This document shows positions 12,202 through 22,088 of a stretch of 64,000 nucleotides of DNA, one piece after another. Source of the stretch: Paratrimastix pyriformis (Eukaryota; Preaxostyla; Paratrimastigidae); the NCBI GenBank assembly GCA_027972325.1, contig JAPMOS010000013.1, positions 234,501 through 298,500 of the forward strand. Direction: 5' to 3'. Within the stretch, counting starts at the first letter, position 1. Each line of letters starts with the position of its first letter. The notes beneath the pieces are model-generated. The model made no database searches. It was not told the origin of the DNA and worked only from the letters and a program-made list of their open reading frames with translations. The position numbers and the translations under genes were made by a program.

Positions 12202-12383
12202 TCCTAACCTCGGGGGCTTTGAAGCTCTCTCAGCCGTTTTAACAACACGAAGAAGCTCTTCGCTGGATCAGCAGTCACTTGTAGAGACATTTGGGGTATC
12301 TGGTAAATCTAGCGTGTTCAGGTCCGTTATAGTTCGGCCACTGGATACCTGACCGCGACGATCTTAGTGAGCGGCCCGCTGTC
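12202..12383. promoter_or_regulatory. Divergent promoter region, CatSper-like / Pro-rich gene
   Basis: 182 bp of low-GC DNA between two divergent start codons. It contains CTAACCTCGG at about 12204-12213, one of the AACC-type words seen in several divergent spacers here. Confidence 0.45.
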
Positions 12384-15300
12384 ATGTTGAAAACGGCAGA
12401 ACAACGGCGGATTTATCGGACAGGATTCGGTTCGCCACCGAAGTCCAAGTTTCGACAGGGAGACCCCACCGGACCCAGGTTTGTGCGGTTACCCGGATGA
12501 TCGTTGACCTCGTCTCACCCGCCAGCGCCGCCCAATTCGCATCTACTTCTCCTCCACCCGGGCAAAATGCACGCCCACACGAAATGCGCGACATGGCCGA
12601 GCTCATCGCCACTGCTCCTGCGGCCGCCGCCGGGGCCCTCACCACCCCTCCTCCCTCCTCCCGAGCCCCACAGCCCGCCCCGGCCAGCCCGGCTGGCCCG
12701 CTCTCCCCACCCTCGCTGAGCATCTCCCCACGCTCTGGGCAGGCTCTCTCCCCCACGACAACCGCCCGAAGCAATCCCAACCCCAACCCCAACCCTGCCC
12801 TGGCCTACTTCTCCCCGGGTCACCGGCAGCACCCGAACACCTTCACCACGGTGGCCTGTCTGCCAGCGGCTGTGCCCCCGGCCATGATGGGAGCAACCCT
12901 TTCGGGGACCATGGCCAGCTCGGTCCCCCTGCGCCTTGTCGACTCGCCCCCGGCCCAACCGCCCGAGGCCCTCGGGTCGCCCCCGCCGCCCCGCCGCAGC
13001 CCCGTGGCCGCGACGCCGGGCCTCCGCGACCCTGCCGCCCAGTGCTGCAGGCCCGGCCGCACCCAGCTCACTCGCACGGTACGCGATTCGGCCGCCGAGG
13101 TGGTCTTGGGTCTGCTCCCCCCCTTCCAGTGCCTCTGCCACCCCCACCCCCACCCCCCACCCCCACCCCACCCCCATCCCCGCTCATAGCGGGGCAAACT
13201 CCGGCGGACTCCCTCTGTTCCGACTGGTCGGGCGTAGGCATCTGCGGCGGGTATCCTGCGGCCCGGGCTGCGTCGCCCATCCACATCCAGTTCCCGGCCG
13301 CCTCGCCGCCCTCCATCCCGTCGCCCCCGCGCTACCGGTCCCCACCGACACCCGCCCGCGCGGCCCCCAGGCCGAGCTCGCCATCCCCGCAGCACACGCG
13401 ACTGGGGGCCAGCGGCAGCGGCAGCAGCCCCACGGCCCTGCGGCAGTCGGGGGCCTGGTCGTATGGCGGCATGGCCACGGCCCGGTCGGGGGCCAGCTGG
13501 GCCTCCTCGCAGGCCAACGCCCCACCCGCCCAGCCCCAGGCCGAGCTCCAGCGGATGGCGGCGGCCGTCGAGGCCTGCCCGGGCGCGGTCGACGAGGAGG
13601 CGGAGGTGCTCCGATGCACCCGGGTCACCCCGCACGCGCACGCCCCCACAAGGTGCGACCCCGAGTGCCGCGGTCCCGAGGAGCTCGTCCCTGGCGGTCC
13701 GCCATGCCCATCGTCTTGCCCTCCCACCGGCCTCTACACCCACCCGGCCTTTGGGGCCATTTGGAAGGTTCCGATGGGACGATCATTCTGCCCGATTCCG
13801 CCTTCTCCTCGCCCTCATCCCCTCGCCCCTCCGCACCCAGAGGCGGCCCACTGGAGCACCCGCCGCTTCCACCACAGCCCGCCGCCCCTCTCCCGGCCGC
13901 CGCCGCCCCTCTTCGCGCCCGACAAGTTCCGCCAGGCGCCCCCAGATCCACCTCCCGAGGCCCCGCTGCCCCACCCGTACGCACCTGTGGTCGAGTGCGA
14001 CCCCGCCCTCTGCACGGGCCGCGCCCTGGCCCAGTCGGCCTCACCGCCCAGCTGCCGGCGCCCCATGTACCCAACCACACGCGACCAAGGCGACCAGGCC
14101 GAGGGTCAAGACGATGAGTCTCACCTGCAGACACCGCGTGCGGATGAGGGCGGGGCGGGCGGGGGCTGGCCGGATGGTGCGGATATTCCCCCGGAGCGGC
14201 CCCGGCCCCGGGTGCCCGACGAGGACGACGCCCTGGGGGTGGTCCGCCAGCGGTTCGGGCAGCCCCCGCCCCGGTCGCCCTTCCGGGACCCGAGCCCCGT
14301 CCGGGTGCCGGTGCCCCGCGGATGGCGCAAGATCGACCCCAGGCCCCGTCCGTCGCCCCGCCTGCCAGAACACACCCGCCGCTCTTCCCTCCGTCCTCAG
14401 ATCGGGCCCCCTCACTCTGTGCGGGATCATCTGCCCTCACATGCCTGCCCCCCCAGTCCATCCCAGCTCATGCTCCCCCTTCCTCCCCTTCCTCCCCCTT
14501 CCTCCCTCGGCAGGTATGTGTCGCCCATCGTGCCGCCCGACGTGGCCATGGAGGAGGACCCAAACGACGACGAGCTGCTCTTCAACCGCATGTTGTCCGC
14601 CACGCCACGCCACGCCACGCCACGCCACGCCACGCCACGCCACGCCACGCCACGCCACACGTCACGCCACACGCCACGCCACGCCACGCCATGCCATACC
14701 ACGCCACGCCACGCCACGCCACGCCACGCCACGCCACGCCCCCACGGCAGCCCCAGAGCCCCACGGGAGCAGCCACTCCCACCATTGTTCTCATCGTCGC
14801 ACCTGCCTGGACTGACGTCTCTTGTGTGTGGTGGGCGCGTGCGGGCGCGTGTTGCAGCAACCCGGACGGGTCCCGCCGCAAGGGGCCCGCCACGGCGGGG
14901 GAGGCCCAGGTGGAGATGCGCACCCAGGCCATGCTGGGCACCATCGGCTCCGTCCTGGCCGACCTCCGCAGCCAGGTCCCCGCGCCCCCACGTCCCCCAC
15001 GTCCCGTCCCCCCACGTCCCCACCCATCCCTGCTGCTGCTCTGTGCTGACGGCTCTTCTCCATCCCCAGGCGGATCAGCTCCGGACCGGGGGCCGTGCGG
15101 CCCCGCCCCGGCGTCCCCTCTCGGCCACGGCCGTCCGGCCGCCGTCCCTGCCCCTGCCCGCGGTCCCCCTGGCGGCCGGCTTCATGACCCGGCCCCCGCA
15201 GACCCTGGCCGGTACGGGCACGGCAGCACTGGTCACCCCAGGGGCAGGGGCCATCACCGTCCGGGGCCGCAGCATCGCGGCACCCCCCGGCCCCTCGGCC

Positions 15301-16265
15301 ATCCCCCCCGAGGCCCAGGCGGCCGCCGCCGCCCCGCTGGTCTGCCAGCAGCTCGCCGAGCAGCCGCAGCAGCTGCCGCCTCCCGCCGGGGCCGACGAGG
15401 ACGCCGAGGGCCAACCGCCCGATGCCCCGCCCCCTTCGGCCCGCCTGGCGCCGCCCCCCGACCGGCCCACCGCATGGGCTGAGGCCGAACCCGGACCCGA
15501 GGAGGAGCCCGCCCCGGCCGCCGCCACCCAGCGTGTCATGATCGCCCCCCACAAGGCTTACATCACCCTGCCCGCCGGCTCGCCCGGGGTCACACGCCCC
15601 CGCACGGCCCCCTCCCACCGCTGGGCCGCCACGGCAGCCACGGGGCCCCTGGCCGCCACCGCCCGCTCCTCGCAGGCGCCCTCGGGGGGCGGCTGGGCCG
15701 CGGCCTCGTGGTCCCAGCAACAGCGCGGCGGCCCGCGGGGCTTCCGAGACGAGCAGAATGGCGAGGCGGCCTTTGCCGCCATGACCATTGCACCCGCCGG
15801 GCGCCCCCGCACGGCCGGCCCGGCCAGCCGGGGTACCAGCACCAGCCCGGGACGGACCCGCAGGGCGGCGCTGCGGGCGACGGTGGGGGGGTCGGAGCGC
15901 CCCCGGCTGACCGAGGGCGAGGAACGCTTCCTCAAGTATGCCGACCTGGAGAGAGACCCCGTCTGCTGGCATCTGCTCACCCCCACGGGCCCACGCGGCC
16001 TCGCCTCTTCGCCTCACCCATTGTCGCCCTTCCCTCTGTGTGCCGCCACCAGTACGGGCCCTTCCCGCCCCCGCCCGCACACGACTACCACCAGATTGCC
16101 GCCGAGCTGCGCCAGCTGCACAGCCTCCGGTCCCGGTCCGCACCCGCGGCTGTCCCCCCGGTGGGCCTGATCATTATCGGTGTCGTCGCCGTCACCATCA
16201 TCCTGATCATCATCATCATCATCAATCCTGATCATCATCATCCTGATCATCATCATCCCCGATCG

Positions 16266-16361
<96 letters not shown>

Positions 16362-16436
16362 TCATCATCCAGTCATCATCCAGTCATCATCCAGTCATCA
16401 TCCAGTCATCATCATCATCCAGTCATCATCATCCAG

Positions 16437-16493
<57 letters not shown>

Positions 16494-17096
16494 CCTCATT
16501 TTCCCACTTGCCACAGGGTGGACCCCAACGGGCCCGAGTACAAGAAGGAGCTGCTCCACCGCACCTACGAGTGCGTCATCGACCGGCTCCGCGACCACGT
16601 CCGCCATCTCCCCGCCTCTCCCCCTCCCTCCTCATGGTCTCCCTGCCCCCCCCCCCCCCCCCCCCGTCCCCCCCGCAGGAACGACATCTGGCTGTGCGGC
16701 AGCGTGCCCTGGAGTACGACAAGGTGCGGCCCCCAAGGAGCGCTGGTGGGAGCTCAAGGGGATGGCCTTCCAGAAGGAGTTCCGCCGCCACATGGCCGGC
16801 CTGCGCCACGACCAGGGTCCGCCTCCCCCCCCCCCCCCCCCCCCCGCCTGCATCCCCCACCCTCGCCGCCCCGTGCCCTCGGCGTCCCTGCACTGGTTAT
16901 CATCATTATCATCCCACATCATCATTATCATCCCATCATCCCATCATCTCGTCATCTCGTCACTCATCATCTCATCATCTCATCTCTCATCATATCATCA
17001 TCCCTTCTCATCATCCCTTCTCATCATCATGATCGCGCAGGACACCGGGCCGTGGAAGCGTATCGGGAGGAGATCCTCCACGCCCCCATCAACTGA
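12384..17096 (+). CDS. Large Pro/Ala-rich protein with a conserved-looking C-terminal region, function unknown
   Basis: Exon 1 is short (MLKTAEQRRIYRTGFGSPPK..) and ends before an intron starting GTTTGTG. Long Pro/Ala/Ser/Arg-rich, low-complexity exons follow, broken by introns that hold a (CCACG)n array and a long (ATC)n tract. The C-terminal part is more ordered and charged: LTEGEERFLKYADLERDP (about 15910-15960), HDYHQIAAELRQLHSLRSRS, GPEYKKELLHRTYECVIDRL, RHLAVRQRALEYDKVRPP, KERWWELKGMAFQKEFRRHM and AVEAYREEILHAPIN before the stop at 17096. Between VRPP and KERWW the frame slips by one at a C run (16730-16734); one more C would join them. I do not recognise a family. The helical C-terminus and disordered body suit a scaffold or cytoskeletal protein, but this is inference. 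Confidence 0.6.
14601..14747. repeat. (CCACG)n pentanucleotide array, intronic
   Basis: Two blocks of near-perfect CCACG repeats with a few variants between them. They start directly after an intron 5' end reading GTCCGC, so the array is part of an intron and the ATPRH repeats it could encode are not protein. Confidence 0.85.
16197..16497. repeat. (ATC)n / CATC microsatellite, about 300 bp, intronic
   Basis: An uninterrupted (ATC)n stretch at about 16265-16360 is flanked by interrupted ATC and CCAGTCATCAT units. It ends in a pyrimidine stretch and CCACAG before the next coding block, so it lies in an intron of the Pro-rich gene. ATCATC-rich DNA recurs in a later intron at about 16900-17030. 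Confidence 0.9.
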
Positions 17097-17574
17097 GCCC
17101 CCGGCGTGTGTGTCTCGTTCGGCCATGGGCGGTGTGGTGTCTGTGGGTGTTGGCCTGCCCCGGATGGGGGTGCCCCCGGTGCGGAAAGAGAACGGACGGT
17201 CGCCGTCTTAAGGGAAAAGCAGCCTCACGCGCCCTGGCGCCGGCATCCGTCGGCCAACACGGGCGAGTGGAGAGGAGTGGAGTGGGAGGGTGGGAAGAGG
17301 GAGGGGAAGGGGAGGCGGGCGGCGGAGGGGCCGCCGAAGAGCCTCGAAACGAGCATCCACCACCACGGGAACGTCGCCGCCATCGAATGATACAAAAATA
17401 TGCGAAAACAAAACCGCCGAAAAGAAAAGAAAGGCCTGCTCGCAGAAGCAGGGGGGGGGGGGGGGGGATCGAGCACAGCTCGAAGCAGATCGCACGGCAA
17501 GACCGACGGAGGAGTGTGCGTGCAGGTCACTGTGTCGCGTCGAGGAAGAAAGCCCCCCCGCGTGTCGGCCATCA
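17097..17574. other. Convergent intergenic spacer
   Basis: GC-rich spacer between two convergent stops. It contains a G-run at about 17452-17467, polarity as in minus-strand genes. I see no supported gene. Confidence 0.5.
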
Positions 17575-19403
17575 TCATGGCGGCTGCGCTTGCGGCGCCG
17601 GGACCGGGGGCGGCGGCTGCTGGGGCCGGGTGAGCGGGTGGATGGCGCGGCTCATCATGGCCGCCCCGTGGGCCGCCGTGTTCAGCAGGAGGTACGCCAG
17701 CCCGTCCAGGGTGGGCGCGTTGCCCACCGTGAATGCCCAGCAGCAGTCCTCGCCCGGTCCTCCCGTGCCCCCCAAACCGGCGGGTGCTGGGGCAGGATTG
17801 GCGCTCCAGGCGCGGGACAGGACCGCGGCAGAGGGCGGGGAGGCCGGCGGGGGGAGGGAGGCTGAGTGTGGGCAGGCGGCCGGGGCCGAGGCCACAGCAA
17901 TGAGGGGGGGTGTCTCAAGGGGGAAGAGCGACTTGGGGGGACCCCGAGCGTCCCGGCCTGACAGCCCACCCGCAGACGGCGGCCGCGAGGGAGGCGGGGG
18001 CGGGGGCGGGGTGGAATCTCATGGACGTGGATGCCGGGAGGTTGGCAGAGCAGAACCATCAGAAACTGACAGCCAGCCACAGACGCAGAGCCCCCCAGTC
18101 CATGCGCGCGAGCATACGCAGACCCCAAGCTGCCAATGTGCTCGCCGGTTGAGAGGATCTGGTCGATGAGGCCCCCGGTGGGCGGGCAATGGCTCACCAC
18201 AACCAGCCGCTCCCGCGGCCACCATGGAGGCTCACCGCCGGGCGTGGTGGCCGGGCAGGAGGAGGGAGAGAGGACGGAGGGTGCCAGAGTTGGGGTGTCC
18301 GAGAGGGCGATCCGCACCGAGGCGGAGAGCGGTGAGGTCGGGGGCGAGGAGGTGGATGGCGTGAGAATGAGCGGTGTGGGGGCCATGGGCGTGGCGGAGG
18401 GGGAGCCAGGCGCGGAAGAGGGCAGGGGGGAGGGAGCCGGTGGGGGCGGCGTGGAGAGGAAGATCTGAGGGACCCGGCTGGAGAAGAGGTACTCCAGCTC
18501 CTCGTCAATCGTCCATCGTGGACGGCACCTGGGAGGTCCGAGAGGGGGTGGGTGGGCGGGAGAGGGGAAGGGATGCATGTATTGAGAGCCATTTTCCAGC
18601 AGCTGTGAAGAACACTCTCCCCCAACCCGCACGGCACGGGGCAGCCGAGGCCTGGGGGGGCGGACTTTGTGATCTCGGGCGGCTCGTCGGGGTGCGGCTC
18701 GGGCTCGGCGGGCCGCCGGTCGGGAGACACGTCGATGGTGGCGAAGTGGTACGGCTCGCTCAGGTCGGCCGGGTTCTGGCCTGACACCGGATAAGAGGCC
18801 ATCCCATCCGACGAGCACCCGGCCCTCCCGTGGCACAGGGCCGTGTCCCACTTCTCCCAGTCCTTCCCCTTGTGGGGCGACAGGGGGACGTTGCTGTACC
18901 CCAGGAAGGCCCAACGCTCCCCGGCGATGGTCAGGGAGATGACGTCGTTGACTACCAGATGGACGTTGGGATGCTGAGACGCCCACTCGGCCCAGCGTCG
19001 AAAACCGCATCGGAGATCTGACGCCACAAGAGAGCACCGATAAGCGAGAAGCAACAATGGTGGCGGACCGGCATTGCCAGGGATGATAATCACGGGGAGG
19101 CTGTCGGATATTACAGAGAGAATGGGGAAGGCAGATTCGTCCAAAAACTTTTGTTGCCCGAGCACGGCCTGCCTATCCTTTTGGGATGAGACTTGGGCAG
19201 CATCGCCACAGATTTGTTGGCGGAGAGTCTTTTTCTTTGGGGTTAGATCTCCTCCGAGGATTAGGACATCTGGCTTGACTATCGGGAGCAGTTCAAGGAG
19301 TGCTAAATATCGAGATCAGACGGGGACACCCAAAAAGGTGCGCGTACGAACCAGAATATTGCAAATGTTGTCCATGAAGATCAGCAGAGAAAAGGATTTT
19401 CAT
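17575..19403 (-). CDS. Metallophosphoesterase, Icc/COG2129-like, with a Pro-rich insert
   Basis: Calcineurin-like phosphoesterase. The start at 19403 reads MKILFSADLHGQHLQY, carrying the DxHG metal motif. An intron (GTTCGTACG..TTTAG) joins it to LLELLPIVKPDVLILGGDLTP (GGD motif). PVIIIPGNAD follows (GN-D motif, with the final Asp split by an intron beginning GTCCGCC). Next come HPNVHLVVNDV and ERWAFLGYSNVPLSPHKGKDWEKWD. RLVVVSHCPPTGGLIDQI carries the next His, and GEHIGS follows, as in this family. A later segment reads QPPGIHVHE in place of the usual GHIHE, so the last metal motif looks altered. Between FLSTPPPP and PWWPRERL lies a disordered Pro/Ser insert. The C-terminus ends PQAQPP at 17575. 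Hydrolytic phosphoesterase activity is likely; the substrate is unknown. Confidence 0.75.
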
Positions 19404-19526
19404 CAACCGCTTGCCAATTCAAGCGGAGTGCCTTCCTAGGCCAATCGGGGCCGGATGAGGCGATCTCCTAACAGGTTCTAGCCCTTTCCGGATTTGAGGC
19501 GTGTCAAAATGTTTTGGAGGAGGATC
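19404..19526 (-). promoter_or_regulatory. Short spacer upstream of the metallophosphoesterase
   Basis: 123 bp between the stop of ataxin-10 and the start of the next gene on the same strand. On the minus strand it contains TAGAACCTG, an AACC word like those in the divergent spacers. It must hold both an upstream 3' end and a promoter. Confidence 0.35.
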
Positions 19527-22022
19527 TTACAGCTCCACAGTCTGAAAATTGAGACGCTTGTCCTTCAAAAGGGCCGCCATCTCCTCATCGGAAATGGAAT
19601 TCACGAGGGGCCTGGCCGGCTCAGGTGGAGGAGTTGCTGTTGCCGGGGCTGGGCCAGGTCGCTTCTCAGGGCGCAGCATGGGGCGGCCATCGGGGCCTAA
19701 CGAGACAGCAATCCCTTTCTCGTGCATCTCGGCGCTGAGGGGCGTCTCGGCGAGGCCCTGCTTCTCGAGGCCGCGGATGAAGGCCTGGTTGGTCTCGTGG
19801 CCCTCGGTCAGGTTCCGGACGGCCCACAGCGCGCTCTCGCGAACGACTACAGGTAAGGATCAGACCGATTTGAAAGGGCCTCCTTGGCCAGGGCAAGGCA
19901 GACATGGGTTGCTCTCGTCGATGTTGACCAAGTTGAGCACCAGGGGGATCGCGCCCCGCTCGCGGATCTGCGACCGAAACCGGCGGGTCAGAGAAGATGA
20001 CCCGGGCGCCAAGAAAGACCTGATCCTGGGCCGCGGGGCACCGGAAAATGGCATTGGCCAACAGGCGCACCAGCAGCGTGCGGTAGCCCGTGGCTGCACG
20101 AGGGCAGGAAAATGAACTGAGCGGGCGCAGAGCGGAACGGCCGACCTTGCTGGGCGGTAAAGGTGTGGCACCACGGCACCTCCTCCTCATCGGCCTCGGG
20201 GGGCTCACGCAGGCCCACCTGGGGCCATCGGAACACGACATCCTCCGAGCGGAGGTCGGCGCGGGCCGTGTCCCTCACGTCCCCCAAATCGGTGGCCTCC
20301 CGTGCCGTGGGTGCAGGAGGCGCAGGGGTGGGCAGGGGCATGCAACGGCCCTGCTGGATGACGGGCCAATGCGCCACAGACACCCGGAGCAGATCTGCGC
20401 CGACCGAGTGGGCAGTTCCCGGGCGGAGGATGATGAAGACAGGAAGAAAGACCCGAGACCGAACAGCAGGGACAAGATGATGAGGGAGGCATGGAGAATG
20501 GAGGGAGACCCGGGGCAGACCGAGCAGCAGATCGATCAGGCCAACCTGCCGGAACTCCTCGATGACCTGCCCGAGAAGAGCAGCGCGCGAGGAGGGGAGG
20601 CTGATGAGCGACATGGGAAAGGAGGGTGGGCAGTCCTGCGGCAACAGCAGACCGATAGCGGATTGGCGCCGAGAGCAGCCACGGCCGATGAGGAGGTGGG
20701 AGCATCGGGGCGGGGCTGCTGACAAGGCAGGAGTGTCTCAGCCAGGTTCGTCACCATCGTCTGGGCGGCGTGCAGGAGCAGATGCAGGGCATTCACCTCG
20801 TCCCCGTCCAGCCCTGGCCCCCCGGGGACCGAGCGAAGAAGGGTCAGCAGACGCATCGACCCGGAATTCCCCGGGGACTCGGGGCCTGAGGCTGGCCGAC
20901 CGAGGATCCAGACGGACCGATGCGGGCACCCCGCTGGTAGAGGGCGACGAGCTGGGCAACCACCCACTGGCGGTGCAGCCGGCCCGGGACCAGGCGAAGG
21001 ATGTGGGAGCGCATCTCGGCGTCCTTGGCGGCGCCCAGCGTGCTGAAGTCCGCCCCTTCCTCGCGGGCAGCCTCGGGCTGGTGGAGGAGCCCGTCGAAGG
21101 ACTTCAGGAGGATGAACTGGGGCAGGGTCATCCTAACCGGCCGCAACGTCATGGAAACGCATCCTCGCCCAGGTTCAGACCTGCCTTCGGCCTTGGGCTT
21201 GGGCCGGAGTCCTTGGTGGGCGGCCAGGTGCTCCATCAGGGCCGGCAAGAAGCCCCGCTGGATCAGCACCTCCAGGGAGTTGATCCTGAACGGGCATGAG
21301 CTGAGGGCAGCCGGAAGGACCACCAGACCCCCATTGGAACACCATCTCGTAGCTCTCACCGCCGTGCTCACACGCAACCAAGAGCCTCTCGACGAGTTTG
21401 GCGCCCCGTGGAGATGCCATCGCTTCGCTACAGAAAGGTATGAGGGGCTTGAGTCAGCTGAGGGGCACGGGAGGGACCATCGGGGATATGGCGGCTTGTC
21501 GTCTCTCAACGAGCAGAACAGGCTCATGCATAGGGGGAAAAGACCCTTCGGGCCTGCTTCGAGGACCATCTCAGATCTACTCGACGGTGTGGCAGGTGGG
21601 AAGGAGGAAAAGGCACAGACTCCCAGAGGTCAGGGAAACAGAACCCCCATACCGCGTCCTGATATTTGGAGCCGTGGGCACACAAATTTGCCAAAAGTTG
21701 ATAGCATGCCACAATAACTAACCACACGCAGACGAATGAGACCGTAAAGCTCCCAACTCCTCAGACCCCCATGCGAGTGATTATCTTTGGAAATTTCCGC
21801 AAGACGCAGGCAGAACTTTTCCAAATGGTTACCTTGACTAGTGGTAACTGTGGGGTGGAATTCATACGTACGGGGAACAGACATAAGAGCCTCGGAAAAA
21901 TGTGGATCTTGTGCGCACTGGTTTCGAAGCGCTCTGATCTGTTGTAAAGAGGGTTCTTGCATAATAGGCACAATATCCTGCGTAGCCCACACGGCAAGAG
22001 AATTTTCAGTAGTTTCCGTCAT
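19527..22022 (-). CDS. ATXN10: Ataxin-10 homologue
   Basis: Ataxin-10 is a helical-repeat (ARM-like) protein linked to cytokinesis, basal bodies and cilia. The start at 22022 gives MTETTENSLAVWATQDIV, then LQQIRALRNQCAQDPHFSEA. After an intron comes ACYQLLANLCAHGSKYQDAVW, which fits the central ataxin-10 block (human ..FLGNIASRNEDSQ..VW). SLEVLIQRGFLPALMEHL, PQFILLKSFDGLLHQPEA and ARLDGDE-type helices follow. The C-terminal Atx10 domain reads VRESALWAVRNLTEGHETNQ, then IRGLEKQGLAETPL, close to human AIRNLTEQNSQNQ..MEEQGLAD. The tail ends LNFQTVEL at 19527. Introns interrupt nearly every helix pair. It shares a 66-bp divergent spacer with DNAAF11. Confidence in the family is high; exon limits are approximate. 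Confidence 0.82.
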
Positions 22023-22088
22023 CGCCGGCCGAGCGATTCCCTGCGGAGGTAAGTATAACCCTGGTAATACCGGCTAAACCTGTGAAAA
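22023..22088. promoter_or_regulatory. 66-bp divergent promoter, ATXN10 / DNAAF11
   Basis: Only 66 bp separate two divergent start codons. The stretch contains TATAACCCTGG (AACC at 22057-22060) and a second AACC at 22077-22080. Both flanking genes have ciliary roles, so one bidirectional promoter could co-express them. Confidence 0.5.

Noticed and set aside
12820-13743. Minus-strand Gly/Arg-rich frame opposite the Pro-rich gene
   Set aside because: Same shadow effect; the plus strand has consistent exons, and no motif supports the minus frame.
14601-14747. ATPRH peptide repeats as a protein domain
   Set aside because: The array starts at a GTCCGC donor and the protein frame resumes after an AG downstream; it is an intronic microsatellite.
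16197-16500. Poly-isoleucine/polyserine/polyhistidine protein from the ATC repeat
   Set aside because: The repeat lies between two coding blocks and ends in a pyrimidine stretch with CCACAG, so it is an intron.
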